64,000 bases of DNA from the NCBI RefSeq assembly GCF_026627505.1, contig NZ_JAPNLK010000041.1, positions 1 through 64,000 of the forward strand, in the 5' to 3' direction. Shown here one piece after another: positions 15,531 to 24,831 of this stretch (within the stretch, counting starts at the first letter, position 1; the number at the start of each line of letters is the position of its first letter). The translations under genes were made by a program, and so were the position numbers. This stretch comes from Streptomyces sp. H27-H5 (GTDB lineage Bacteria > Actinomycetota > Actinomycetes > Streptomycetales > Streptomycetaceae). The notes under the pieces are model-generated. The model saw only the letters and a program-made list of their open reading frames with translations. It did no database searches and had not been told where the DNA came from.

Positions 15531-16420
15531 GCGCCGGGACGGTCGGGGTGGCGGGCTCGTTGCCGGTGTTCGCCGGCGTGCTGTGTGCCGGCGCCGCCGC
15601 CTGGATGTCGGCCGGAGGCGATCGGGTGGCCCGGCGGGCCCGGTTGCTGCCGGTCGGGTGCGCCCCGGTGATGCCGGTCGGGCCGGCGCGTCGGGAGCGG
15701 CTGCTGATCGCGGTGCGGGTGCGGGCCGCGCGATGGCGGGAGTGGTCCGGCGTCGGGGTCGGGTTGTTGGTGGCCCTGCTCGGCGGTTCCGTGATCCCGC
15801 TGGTGCTGGGGGCGGCCTCGGTGCCGCTGGTGCGGAAGTGGCTGAGGGGCCGAGACCGCGAACGTGCCCGGGGTGCGCGGGCCGGCGACGTGGTGGCGTT
15901 GTGCGGGGTCACCGTGGGGGAACTGAGGGCGGGTGCGCAGCCCGGCCAGGCCCTGGGCGCGGCGCTGAGACGTACGGCATCGGGTTCCGGTGGCCTGGGC
16001 GCGGTGGAGGCCGGGGTGCTGGCCGCCGCGGCGTTCGGCGGCGACGTCGCCGGGGCACTGCGCGAGGCGTCGCGGGAGCCGGGCGCGGAAGGACTGGCCG
16101 GGATGGCGGCCTGCTGGCGGGTCTCCGTGGACGGGGGCGCCGGCCTGGCCGCAGGCCTGGACCGACTGGAAGGGGCGTTGCGAGCGGAACGGGACCGGGA
16201 GGAGTCACTGCGGGCCCAGTTGGCCGGAGCCCGCTCGACGGCGGTGGTGCTGGCGCTGTTGCCCCTGGTGGGGCTGGTGATCGGTACCGGCCTTGGGGCC
16301 GACCCGCTCGCAGTGCTGCTGCACACCCCGATGGGATGGGGCTGCCTGGCGGCGGGGGCGGGACTGGAGGCGCTGGGGATGTTGTGGTGCCGGCGGATCG
16401 TACGGGCGGGGGAGCGATGA
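15527..16420 (+). CDS. tadB: Tad inner-membrane platform protein TadB
   Basis: A 297-residue membrane protein of the GspF/TadB type. Two hydrophobic segments occur early, a cytoplasmic helical domain holds the conserved pattern near GMAACWRVSVDGGAGLAAGLDRLEGALRAER, and two hydrophobic segments close the protein. It should form the inner-membrane platform with TadC, driven by TadA. Start and stop overlap neighbours by 4 nt each. Confidence 0.88.
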   Translation: MSAGTVGVAGSLPVFAGVLCAGAAAWMSAGGDRVARRARLLPVGCAPVMPVGPARRERLLIAVRVRAARWREWSGVGVGLLVALLGGSVIPLVLGAASVPLVRKWLRGRDRERARGARAGDVVALCGVTVGELRAGAQPGQALGAALRRTASGSGGLGAVEAGVLAAAAFGGDVAGALREASREPGAEGLAGMAACWRVSVDGGAGLAAGLDRLEGALRAERDREESLRAQLAGARSTAVVLALLPLVGLVIGTGLGADPLAVLLHTPMGWGCLAAGAGLEALGMLWCRRIVRAGER

Positions 16421-17196
16421 CGGGCGCGGTGTGGGTCCACAGGCTGGGGATGGCCTCGTGCCTCGCGGTGGCGGTGCTGTGCGTGGCATCGGCGATCGCG
16501 TCAGGAGTTCGGCGACGGGCGACCCGCCGGCGGATCGGGTCACTGCTGAGGGTGCGAGCGGCTCGCCGTGGGCCGCTGGTCGGGCCCCGAACACGGGCTC
16601 GCGTCGTCACATGGGCGTGGCCGGCCGGCGCTCTGGTGGCGGGCTGGGTGCTGGTCGGAGGCGTCACCGGGGTCCTGGTCGGGTGTGGGGCGGCGTACGG
16701 GGTGCGGCGCCTGCGGTCGAGGGCCGGACCGCCGGTCGAAGTGGACCCCCGCGAGGTGGAGCGCCAATTGCCCTTTGCTGCTGATCTGTTGGCGGCCTGC
16801 CTCGCAGCCGGGGCCGGTCCGGTGGAGGCGGCCGAGGTGGTCGGGGAGTCGCTCGGCGGACCCGTGGGGGAGCGGCTTGCGCTGGCCGGCGCGGAGCTGC
16901 GGCTCGGCGGCGAACCGGGCACGGGGTGGGGGAGGTTGGCGACGATACCGGGCGCCCGGGAACTGGCGGAGTGCCTGGAACGGGCCGCCCGCACGGGGGC
17001 ACCGGCCGCCGAGCCGGTCTCCCGCCTGGCGTCGTCCCTCAGGGCGGACCGGGCCCGACAGGCCACGACCCGGGCCCAGCGGGCCGCCGTGCTCGTCACC
17101 GCACCCGTGGGGCTGTGTTTCCTCCCCGCATTTCTTGTGGTGGGAGTGGCTCCAGTGGTGATTGGGATGGCTTCCGGTCTTCTCTCCGGCACTTGA
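16417..17196 (+). CDS. tadC: Tad inner-membrane platform protein TadC
   Basis: A 259-residue GspF-like partner of TadB. It has hydrophobic segments near residues 10-28 and 65-90, a cytoplasmic domain containing LPFAADLLAACLAAG, and a C-terminal hydrophobic pair. ATGA overlap with tadB and a GGGGGAG Shine-Dalgarno support the start. With TadA and TadB it completes the minimal export engine. Confidence 0.87.
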   Translation: MTGAVWVHRLGMASCLAVAVLCVASAIASGVRRRATRRRIGSLLRVRAARRGPLVGPRTRARVVTWAWPAGALVAGWVLVGGVTGVLVGCGAAYGVRRLRSRAGPPVEVDPREVERQLPFAADLLAACLAAGAGPVEAAEVVGESLGGPVGERLALAGAELRLGGEPGTGWGRLATIPGARELAECLERAARTGAPAAEPVSRLASSLRADRARQATTRAQRAAVLVTAPVGLCFLPAFLVVGVAPVVIGMASGLLSGT

Positions 17197-17245
17197 AATC
17201 AAAACCTGAAATCACATCAAGAGTGAAATCAAACAGGAGGTTGTC

Positions 17246-17443
17246 ATGAAAATCATCTGGTTTCGAGTTCGGTCCGCGCTCAGTGGCCGCGGTCACGATG
17301 CGGGGATGTCCACTTCGGAATACGCCATGGGCACGATCGCGGCGTGTGCGTTCGCTGCCGTTCTGTACAAGGTGGTCACGAGCGACGTGGTGTCGACGGC
17401 TCTCCAGTCGACCATCGGGAAGGCGCTCGATGTGCCGTTCTGA
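17246..17443 (+). CDS. Flp-type pilin (DUF4244)
   Basis: A 65-residue prepilin. A basic leader ends at Gly20, followed by MSTSEYAMGT with Glu at position +5 of the mature protein, as required for prepilin peptidase processing. A single hydrophobic helix follows, and mature length is ~45 residues. It is the probable major subunit of the Tad apparatus. An AGGAGG precedes the ATG. No prepilin peptidase gene lies in this locus, so cleavage must rely on one encoded elsewhere. Confidence 0.88.
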   Translation: MKIIWFRVRSALSGRGHDAGMSTSEYAMGTIAACAFAAVLYKVVTSDVVSTALQSTIGKALDVPF

Positions 17444-17807
17444 GGAAAACCCGGGCGGAAAGGGCGACCGCGGATATGTGACGGCGGAAGCAGCGCTGGT
17501 GATCCCGGCGCTGGTCCTGTTCGCGTCACTGCTGGTGTGGGCGCTGATGGCGGCGGCCGCGCAGATCCGGTGCGTGGACGCGGCCCGGGCGGGTGCTCGG
17601 GCCGCGGCCCGCTCGGAGCCGGCGGAGGTCGTGGTGGCGGCGGCCGGGGCCGCCGCCCCGCGAGGAGCGGAGGTCCGGCTGGAGCGGGAGGGGGACCTGT
17701 GGAGGGTTCGGGTGGCGGCGCCCGCGCCCGGGCCGGGCGGGCTGCCGGTACGGCTCGGCGCCCAGGCGGTGGCCTTGGCGGAGGACAGCGTGGGGCCGCC
17801 GCCGTGA
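17430..17807 (+). CDS. tadE: TadE-like pseudopilin
   Basis: A 125-residue protein with a short hydrophilic leader, then GYVTAEAALVIPALVLFASLLVWAL, the TadE-type start of a membrane helix, and a small extracytoplasmic domain. The ATG at 17430 lies inside the 3' end of the pilin gene, overlapping it by 14 nt, and GGGAAGG precedes it. Its stop overlaps the next gene. Confidence 0.82.
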   Translation: MCRSEENPGGKGDRGYVTAEAALVIPALVLFASLLVWALMAAAAQIRCVDAARAGARAAARSEPAEVVVAAAGAAAPRGAEVRLEREGDLWRVRVAAPAPGPGGLPVRLGAQAVALAEDSVGPPP

Positions 17808-18178
17808 GCCGGGACCGGGGATCCGCCACCGTGTGGGCGGCGTTGGTGACGACGGTGCTGGGGGCGGTGTTCGGGGGTGTCCTGCTGCTCGGTCAGGCCG
17901 TCGTGGCGCGGCACCGGGCGGCGGCGGCCGCGGACCTGGCGGCCCTCGCCGCGGCGGCAACCTGGGCGCACGGCCCCGAGGCCGCCTGCGCGACGGCGGT
18001 GCGGGTGGCGCGGGCCCAGGGCGCGACCCTGACCGTCTGCGACGTCCAAGGTGAGGTCGCCGAGGTCGTGGCCCGTGCCCCGACCGGCCCCTTCGCCCCC
18101 GCGCTCGCGTCGAGGGCAGGTCCGCCGCTCCCGCCCTCCCCGCCCACGGGGCCGGCCTCCCCGCCCACGGGGCCGTGA
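17804..18178 (+). CDS. TadG/Rv3654c-like secreted protein
   Basis: A 124-residue protein starting with a GTG that overlaps the tadE stop. RGSATVWAALVTTVLGAVFGG is the N-terminal helix of the TadE/G-like family (helicase/secretion neighbourhood protein). An Ala-rich stretch and a short Pro-rich tail with two near-identical PPTGP units follow. It is the last gene of the tad operon; the convergent helicase begins 183 bp beyond, and that gap shows no clear hairpin. Confidence 0.75.
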   Translation: MSRDRGSATVWAALVTTVLGAVFGGVLLLGQAVVARHRAAAAADLAALAAAATWAHGPEAACATAVRVARAQGATLTVCDVQGEVAEVVARAPTGPFAPALASRAGPPLPPSPPTGPASPPTGP

Positions 18179-18361
18179 GCCTCGGACGACGTGACGGTCC
18201 TGCCGGCCAGCGCAGCGGCGGTTGCCGGGGTCGCTGTACGGCTTTGTCTCGGGCGGCGGGTCGGGGCCGTGCGTGACCCGTTCGGCCCATCGGCTCCCGT
18301 CGGATTTCCGGGGCGAGGGGGACGGTCGGGCGGAGACGGCCTTGACGGGGCGTGTGCCGGT

Positions 18362-20815
18362 TCAGCTTTCCGGGGCGTCGGAGAGCAGGCGGGTGAGCAG
18401 ACGGATGGCGCCGCGTTTGTGGAGGGGGTCGTTGCCGTTGCCGCACTTGGGCGACTGGATGCAGGAGGGGCAGCCCGCCTCGCATTCGCAGGCCGCGATG
18501 GCGTCGCGGGTGGCCGTCAGCCACGCCCGGGCCGTGCGGAAGGCGCGTTCCGCGAACCCGGCGCCGCCAGGGTGGCCGTCGTAGACGAACACCGTGGGCA
18601 GCAGGGTGTCGGGATGCAGGGGGACGGACACCCCGCCGATGTCCCAGCGGTCGCAGGTGGCGAACAGCGGGAGCAGACCGATCGAGGCGTGCTCGGCGGC
18701 GTGCAGGGCGCCGCCGAGGATCTCCGGGTTGATCCGGGCCTCGTCGAGCTGGTCCTCGGTGACCGTCCACCACACGGCTCGGGTACGCAGGGTGCGCGGC
18801 GGCAGGTCCAGCTTGGCCTCGCCGAGCACCTCGCCGGAAATCAGCTTGCGTCGCAGGTAGGAGACGACCTGGTTGGTGACCTCGACGGAGCCGAAGCAGA
18901 GCCTGCCCTGGCCCCAAGGGATCTCGCTCTCGGTCTCCAGCACCGCGATGGACGTGGTGTCGCGGGCAGTGGTGGAAAACGGCGGATCGGCCTGCTCCAC
19001 CAGCGCGACCGAGTCCTCCAGATCGAGGTGCTTCACCAGGTAGGTGCGGCCCTGGTGGAGATGGACGGCCCCCTCGTGGACGGCGGTGTGGGAGGCCGAC
19101 TCGTCGACGGTGCCGAGCAGCCGGCCGGTGGCCGCCTCCACGATCTGCACGGGACGGCCCCCGCCGCCCCGGATGTCGGTCAGGTCCGAGGCACGTTCCC
19201 GTCGGGTCCAGTGCCAGGCCGTGGCCCGGCGGCGCAGCAGCTTCGCCGCCTCCAGCTGCGGGAGGAGCCCGACGGCCGCCGGTCCGAAGAGTTCCAGGTC
19301 CGCCTCGGTCAGCGGAAGCTCGGCGGCTGCCGCGCACAGGTGCGGGGCGAGTACGTACGGGTTGTCCGGATCCAGCACGGTGGCCTCCACGGGCTGCCGG
19401 AACAGCGCCTCGGGGTGGTGGACCAGGTAGGTGTCCAGCGGGTCGTCACGGGCCACCAGGACGGCCAGGGCGCCCTGTCCCGAGCGGCCGGCCCGCCCGG
19501 CCTGCTGCCACAGCGAGGCCCGCGTGCCGGGATAGCCGGTGATCAGCACCGCGTCCAGGCCTGAGACGTCCACGCCGAGTTCCAGGGCGGTGGTGGCGGC
19601 CAGCCCCAGCAGTTGCCCGGAGTGCAGGGCCCGCTCCAGGGCGCGCCGCTCCTCGGGCAGGTAACCGCCCCGGTACGCGGCCACCCGAGGCGGCAACGAC
19701 CGGTCCACCTCGGCGAGCCGCTCCTGGGCGATCACGGCGATCAGCTCGGCGCCGCGCCGGGACCGCACGAAGGCCACCGTGCGCACCCCCTGCACCACCA
19801 GGTCGGTCAGCAGATCGGCGGTCTCGGCGGTGGCGGTACGGCGCACGGGAGCGCCCTTCTCGCCCTTCATGTCGGTCAGCGGGGGCTCCCACAGGGCGAA
19901 GACCACCTCGCCGCGCGGTGAGGCGTCGTCGGCGACCTCCACGACCTTCAGGCCGGTCAGCCGGGACGCGGAGGTCGCCGGGTCGCTGGAGGTCGCGGAC
20001 GCCAGCAGGAAGACGGGTTCCGAGCCGTAGCGGGCACACAGCCGCCGCAGCCGGCGCAGCACCTGGGCCACGTGGGAGCCGAATACCCCCCGGTAGCTGT
20101 GGCACTCGTCGATCACCACGTAGCGCAGCGCCTTCAGGAACGAGGACCAGCGCGGATGGGCGGGGAGGATCCCGCGGTGGAGCATGTCGGGATTGGTGAG
20201 CACGTAGTTCGCGTACTGACGCACCCATTCGCGTTCCTCGAAGGGTGTGTCCCCGTCGTAGACGGCGGGCCGGATCGCGTTGCCCAGCGGGCCCGCCAGC
20301 TCCCGCACTGCGCGCCGCTGGTCGGCCGCCAGGGCCTTGGTGGGGGCCAGGTACAGGGCGGTTGCCCCCCGGCCGTTGGGGGCCTCGGCGCCGTCAGCGA
20401 GGGCGGAGAGGACGGGGGCCAGATAGGCCAGCGACTTGCCCGAGGCGGTACCGGTGGCCACGATCACGGACGTGCCCTCCAGGGCGTGCTCGGCCGCCGC
20501 GGCCTGGTGCTCCCACGGATGTTCGATTCCGGCGGCCTGAATGGCCGCCACGACATCAGTTCGGATGCGGTCGGGCCAGACCGCATGACGACCCGCCCGA
20601 GGGGGCAAGTGCTCCGTATGGGTGATGCGCGCAGCTCGAGAAGGCCCCCGTGCCAGCCGGTCCAGGACCGTGCTCGGGGTGGGTCGAGAGTCCGCGGCTG
20701 CCGTGGGCCGACCGGGACGGTGAGTATTGGCCATTGGAACCGAGTGTGTCACCGGCGTGCGGGACAATGGACCCAAGGCGTCGTGCGCGCCTGCCGGTAA
20801 GTGATTGAATGCCAT
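18362..20815 (-). CDS. DEAD/DEAH-box helicase with DUF1998 domain
   Basis: An 817-residue superfamily 2 helicase of the YprA/MrfA type. Walker A is ATGTASGKS, motif II DECH in VVIDECHSYRG, motif III SATSSD and motif VI QQAGRAGRSGQG. The C-terminal DUF1998 part carries four cysteines in CECEAGCPSC followed by CGNGN, a likely zinc or Fe-S site. Relatives act in repair of cross-linked or alkylated DNA. With the ATG at 20815, codon 6 is TTA, a bldA target. An alternative start, ATG 20734, would remove that codon. It is divergent from bldG and convergent with the tad operon. Confidence 0.9.
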   Translation of the reverse strand: MAFNHLPAGAHDALGPLSRTPVTHSVPMANTHRPGRPTAAADSRPTPSTVLDRLARGPSRAARITHTEHLPPRAGRHAVWPDRIRTDVVAAIQAAGIEHPWEHQAAAAEHALEGTSVIVATGTASGKSLAYLAPVLSALADGAEAPNGRGATALYLAPTKALAADQRRAVRELAGPLGNAIRPAVYDGDTPFEEREWVRQYANYVLTNPDMLHRGILPAHPRWSSFLKALRYVVIDECHSYRGVFGSHVAQVLRRLRRLCARYGSEPVFLLASATSSDPATSASRLTGLKVVEVADDASPRGEVVFALWEPPLTDMKGEKGAPVRRTATAETADLLTDLVVQGVRTVAFVRSRRGAELIAVIAQERLAEVDRSLPPRVAAYRGGYLPEERRALERALHSGQLLGLAATTALELGVDVSGLDAVLITGYPGTRASLWQQAGRAGRSGQGALAVLVARDDPLDTYLVHHPEALFRQPVEATVLDPDNPYVLAPHLCAAAAELPLTEADLELFGPAAVGLLPQLEAAKLLRRRATAWHWTRRERASDLTDIRGGGGRPVQIVEAATGRLLGTVDESASHTAVHEGAVHLHQGRTYLVKHLDLEDSVALVEQADPPFSTTARDTTSIAVLETESEIPWGQGRLCFGSVEVTNQVVSYLRRKLISGEVLGEAKLDLPPRTLRTRAVWWTVTEDQLDEARINPEILGGALHAAEHASIGLLPLFATCDRWDIGGVSVPLHPDTLLPTVFVYDGHPGGAGFAERAFRTARAWLTATRDAIAACECEAGCPSCIQSPKCGNGNDPLHKRGAIRLLTRLLSDAPES

Positions 20816-20896
20816 CGCGGCAGCCGATCCCTCTCCTACCTTCGGATGGGGAGGCCCCTGGGGGGCGCCGCTCGATAGCAAGGTGCTGGAGGATCC

Positions 20897-21238
20897 GTGG
20901 ACCTGTCCCTGTCGACTCGCACTGTCGGCGACCGCACGGTCGTAGAGGTCGGTGGCGAGATTGATGTGTATACCGCGCCCAAGCTGCGCGAGCAGTTGGT
21001 GGAGTTGGTGAACGACGGCAGCTACCACTTGGTTGTCGACATGGAGCGAGTGGACTTCCTCGACTCCACCGGCCTCGGTGTGCTCGTGGGAGGCCTCAAG
21101 CGTGTTCGTGCGCACGAGGGCTCGCTGCGTCTGGTCTGCAACCAGGAGCGCATCCTGAAGATCTTCCGTATCACCGGTCTGACCAAGGTGTTCCCGATCC
21201 ACACGACCGTGGAAGACGCCGTCAACGCCACCGACTGA
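20897..21238 (+). CDS. bldG: Anti-sigma factor antagonist BldG
   Basis: A 113-residue STAS-domain protein. The phosphorylatable Ser57 lies in FLDSTGLGVLVGG. Length and sequence match the Streptomyces developmental regulator BldG, which is needed for aerial hyphae and antibiotic production. Unphosphorylated BldG sequesters anti-sigma kinases and so frees sigma factors. It starts with GTG after a GGAGG. A TACCTT element at 20837 could be a -10. The next gene is its partner kinase, and in S. coelicolor the pair is cotranscribed. Confidence 0.96.
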   Translation: MDLSLSTRTVGDRTVVEVGGEIDVYTAPKLREQLVELVNDGSYHLVVDMERVDFLDSTGLGVLVGGLKRVRAHEGSLRLVCNQERILKIFRITGLTKVFPIHTTVEDAVNATD

Positions 21239-21363
21239 CGGTTTCAGGCGGCCGAAACACCGTCAGAAGCCGACGAGGAGCGGGGGGTACCGGACCACGG
21301 TCGGTCCGGGCCCCTGTCAAGGCGCGCCCGTTGGTCCGCGCCCAGAGTCCGAGGGGGACGCGC

Positions 21364-21804
21364 ATGGCCACCGTTGAACTGCGCTTCAGCGCCCAGCCCG
21401 AACACGTCCGGACGGCCCGCCTGGTCGCGGCCGCCGTGGCGCGTCGGGCCGGTGTGGAGGAAGCCGTCCTCGACGAGGTCCGCCTCGCCGTGGGTGAGGC
21501 CTGCTCGCGCGCCGTCGGGCTGCACCGCAACAACGGTCTGACCGGGCCCGTCCGGGTCGTCCTGACCGAGGAGGAGAAAGTTTTCTCCATCGAGGTCGGC
21601 GACGACGTTCCCGGTCCGGCCGGCGGTTCCGCGGAGGCCGTGTCGGGCATCGCCGCCGCCTTGGACCCGGACAACGAGGGCGAGGACGAGATGGGTCTCG
21701 CCGTGATCAGCGGGCTCGTCGACGACGTCGAGGTGACCAGCGGTGAAGCCGGCGGCACCATCAGGATGAGCTGGCCCGTGGCGAAGGTTTCCACGCTCCC
21801 TTAG
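21364..21804 (+). CDS. RsbW-like anti-sigma factor, BldG partner
   Basis: A 146-residue HATPase_c_2 protein. The N box VRLAVGEACSRAV is at about 45-57, and a G-box-like MGLAVISGLVDDVEV region is near 120. Known biology of the S. coelicolor counterpart (SCO3548) shows a physical interaction with BldG. It should bind a sigma factor and phosphorylate BldG on Ser57. The ATG at 21364 follows GAGGGGG. It lies 125 bp after bldG in the same direction. Confidence 0.9.
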   Translation: MATVELRFSAQPEHVRTARLVAAAVARRAGVEEAVLDEVRLAVGEACSRAVGLHRNNGLTGPVRVVLTEEEKVFSIEVGDDVPGPAGGSAEAVSGIAAALDPDNEGEDEMGLAVISGLVDDVEVTSGEAGGTIRMSWPVAKVSTLP

Positions 21805-22337
21805 AGGTCCCGCCAGGGTCTCATTCACCGGAATGGCCCCTTGAGGGTCGATTTTCGGCCGGCACGTCGGATCTTTCCTGCGCCCGGGTGTCGGAGCCGC
21901 CTCGGTGCCCGGCCCTGTGTTCTCGCACGCGTCCTCGACGCCGCGCCTTTCCGCGCCCCGGACCTGCCGGGCGCCGGATCCCGTACGTCTCCCCGATCCC
22001 GCACGTCTCCCCGCCCCCGTCGTGTCGCGTCCGACGGACGGGTCCGTACCGCTTCGCGCGCCGGCTGGGCGGCCCCCGGACGGGACTACTTTCACATCGT
22101 CCGATCTTCAAAGGCCCTGCTCCGCAGGGCCTTTTCCGCTGCCCGGACATGAATTGCCGGATCGATGACCATGCGTCAACGCCTTTGCCCCATTACTGCT
22201 TTCGAGGGTAATGGAGTGACGTGATCTATTGCTGAGGAGCAAGAGCAGGCCAATTACGTTTCCCGCCCACTGTTTTGATCAGGTCGCGCTCCCTACAATC
22301 CGTCCACATCTTGAGCTCATCACGTCAAGGAGGACGA
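21805..22337. other. 533-bp gap between the bldG unit and hppA
   Basis: No gene is supported. It holds the terminator at 22110 and, after it, an AT-rich leader with a TACAAT element (22294-22299) that probably drives hppA. The first 300 bp are C-rich on the plus strand with no strong structure. Confidence 0.6.
22110..22135 (+). terminator. Intrinsic terminator of the bldG transcript
   Basis: Perfect 11-bp stem AAAGGCCCTGC / GCAGGGCCTTT with a TCC loop, ending in T residues. It lies 305 bp after the anti-sigma gene. Confidence 0.9.
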
Positions 22338-24740
22338 ATGACGGGGCTCTTCACCCCCAACGCGCCGATCGGCAACTCCGATCTGGCCGCCGCAGTACTC
22401 ACCGATGACAATCGGCTGATCGTGATCGTGATTGCAGCGGTCGCACTTCTCGCACTCGTCGTCGCGCAGATCCTGGTCCGCCAGGTGCTCGCCGCGGACG
22501 AGGGCACCACCGGCATGAAGGAGATCGCCGCCGCCGTTCAGGAAGGCGCCAACGCCTACCTCGGACGCCAACTGCGCACCCTGGGCGTCTTCGCCGTCGT
22601 GGTCTTCTTCCTGCTCTTCCTGCTCCCCGCCGACGACTGGTCGCAGCGGGCGGGCCGCTCCGCCTTCTTCCTCGTCGGCGCGCTCTTCTCGGCCGCCACC
22701 GGCTACATCGGCATGCGCCTCGCGGTCCGTGCGAACGTCCGCGTGGCCGCCGCCGCGCGGGAGGCGACCCCCGCCGAGGGCGAACCCGCCAAGGACCTGA
22801 CCGAAGTGGCCCACAAGGCCATGAGGATCGCCTTCCGCACCGGTGGCGTGGTCGGCATGTTCACCGTCGGCCTCGGCCTGCTCGGCGCCTCCTGCGTCGT
22901 GCTCGTCTACGCCGCCGACGCCCCCAAGGTCCTGGAGGGCTTCGGGCTCGGCGCCGCACTGATCGCCATGTTCATGCGTGTCGGCGGCGGCATCTTCACC
23001 AAGGCCGCCGACGTCGGCGCCGACCTGGTCGGCAAGGTCGAGCAGGGCATTCCGGAGGACGACCCCCGCAATGCCGCGACCATCGCCGACAACGTGGGCG
23101 ACAACGTCGGCGACTGCGCCGGCATGGCGGCCGACCTCTTCGAGTCCTACGCCGTCACCCTCGTGGCCGCGCTGATCCTCGGCAAGGTCGCCTTCGGCGA
23201 CCTGGGCCTGGCGTTCCCGCTGATCGTCCCCGCCATCGGCGTCGTCACCGCCATGATCGGCATCTTCGCGGTGTCCCCGCGCCGATCCGACCGCAGCGGG
23301 ATGACCGCCATCAACCGCGGCTTCTTCATCTCCGCCGCGATCTCCCTGGTGCTCGTCGGGATCGCCGTCTACGCGTACCTGCCGTCCACCTACAAGGAGC
23401 TCGTCGGAGTCGAGGACCCGGCGATCCTCAACCACTCCGGGGACCCGCGGATCCTGGCCGTCATCGCCGTCGCCATCGGCATCGTGCTCGCCGCCCTGAT
23501 CCAGCAGCTGACCGGCTACTTCACCGAGACCAGCCGGCGCCCCGTACGGGACATCGGCAAGTCCTCGCTGACCGGCGCGGCCACCGTCGTCCTCGCCGGC
23601 ATCTCGGTCGGCCTGGAGTCCGCCGTCTACACCGCGCTGCTCATCGGCCTCGGCGTCTACGGGGCCTTCCTGCTCGGCGGCACCTCGATCATGCTGGCGC
23701 TCTTCGCGGTGGCCCTGGCCGGCACCGGCCTGCTGACCACCGTCGGTGTCATCGTCGCCATGGACACCTTCGGACCGGTCTCGGACAACGCGCAGGGCAT
23801 CGCCGAGATGTCCGGTGACGTCGAAGGCGCCGGCGCGCAGGTCCTGACCGACCTGGACGCCGTCGGCAACACCACCAAGGCCATCACCAAGGGCATCGCG
23901 ATCGCCACCGCCGTGCTCGCCGCCGCCGCGCTCTTCGGCTCGTACAACGACGCCATCGCCACCGCGGTCAAGCAAGTCGGTGCCAAGGCCGGGGAGATGA
24001 ACCTCAGCCTCGACATCGCGCAGCCCAACAACCTGGTCGGCCTGATCCTGGGCGCGGCCGTCGTGTTCCTGTTCTCCGGACTCGCCATCAACGCCGTCTC
24101 CCGCTCCGCGGGCGCCGTCGTCTACGAAGTGCGTCGGCAGTTCCGCGAGCATCCCGGGATCATGGACTACACCGAGAAGCCCGAGTACGGGCGCGTCGTG
24201 GACATCTGCACCAAGGACGCACTGCGCGAACTCGCCACGCCCGGCCTGCTCGCCGTGCTCACCCCGATCGCGGTCGGCTTCTCGCTCGGTGTCGGCGCGC
24301 TCGGCTCGTTCCTCGCGGGCGCCATCGGCACCGGCACCCTGATGGCGGTCTTCCTCGCCAACTCCGGTGGCGCGTGGGACAACGCGAAGAAGCTCGTCGA
24401 GGACGGTCACCACGGAGGCAAGGGCAGCGAGGCCCACGCCGCGGTCGTCATCGGCGACACCGTCGGCGACCCGTTCAAGGACACCGCCGGCCCGGCCATC
24501 AACCCGCTGCTCAAGGTGATGAACCTCGTGGCCCTGCTGATCGCCCCGGCCATCGTGCAGTTCAGCTACGGCGACGACACCAGCCCGACCGTGCGGGCGA
24601 TCGTCGCGGTCCTGGCCATCGCCGTCATCATCGGCGCGGTGTACGTGTCCAAGCGGCGCGGCATCGCCGTGGGTGACGAGGGCGAGGACGGCGCGGCCGA
24701 GCGAGTGGCGCAACCCACAGATCCCGCGGTGGTTTCCTGA
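22338..24740 (+). CDS. hppA: Membrane-bound proton-translocating pyrophosphatase
   Basis: An 800-residue H+-PPase with about 16 membrane segments. The Mg-PPi site shows as DVGADLVGK (225-233) and DNVGDNVGD (251-259). The position that sets potassium dependence is Lys514 in GNTTKAITKG, so it belongs to the K+-independent class. It pumps protons using PPi released by biosynthesis. This window also encodes soluble Ppa and PPi producers such as Acs. AAGGAGG precedes the ATG closely. Two strong hairpins follow the gene. Confidence 0.97.
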   Translation: MTGLFTPNAPIGNSDLAAAVLTDDNRLIVIVIAAVALLALVVAQILVRQVLAADEGTTGMKEIAAAVQEGANAYLGRQLRTLGVFAVVVFFLLFLLPADDWSQRAGRSAFFLVGALFSAATGYIGMRLAVRANVRVAAAAREATPAEGEPAKDLTEVAHKAMRIAFRTGGVVGMFTVGLGLLGASCVVLVYAADAPKVLEGFGLGAALIAMFMRVGGGIFTKAADVGADLVGKVEQGIPEDDPRNAATIADNVGDNVGDCAGMAADLFESYAVTLVAALILGKVAFGDLGLAFPLIVPAIGVVTAMIGIFAVSPRRSDRSGMTAINRGFFISAAISLVLVGIAVYAYLPSTYKELVGVEDPAILNHSGDPRILAVIAVAIGIVLAALIQQLTGYFTETSRRPVRDIGKSSLTGAATVVLAGISVGLESAVYTALLIGLGVYGAFLLGGTSIMLALFAVALAGTGLLTTVGVIVAMDTFGPVSDNAQGIAEMSGDVEGAGAQVLTDLDAVGNTTKAITKGIAIATAVLAAAALFGSYNDAIATAVKQVGAKAGEMNLSLDIAQPNNLVGLILGAAVVFLFSGLAINAVSRSAGAVVYEVRRQFREHPGIMDYTEKPEYGRVVDICTKDALRELATPGLLAVLTPIAVGFSLGVGALGSFLAGAIGTGTLMAVFLANSGGAWDNAKKLVEDGHHGGKGSEAHAAVVIGDTVGDPFKDTAGPAINPLLKVMNLVALLIAPAIVQFSYGDDTSPTVRAIVAVLAIAVIIGAVYVSKRRGIAVGDEGEDGAAERVAQPTDPAVVS

Positions 24741-24783
24741 CCCTCCCCGAGCAGGGGCCCGAGCGGCTCCCGGCCGGTACGCC

Positions 24784-24815
24784 GAACCCCCTGCGGCATG
24801 TTCCGCAGGGGGTTC
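24784..24815 (+). terminator. First of two tandem terminators after hppA
   Basis: Perfect 13-bp stem GAACCCCCTGCGG / CCGCAGGGGGTTC with a 6-nt loop, 43 bp past the hppA stop. Confidence 0.88.
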
Positions 24816-24831
24816 GAGGGTACGCCCGAAC

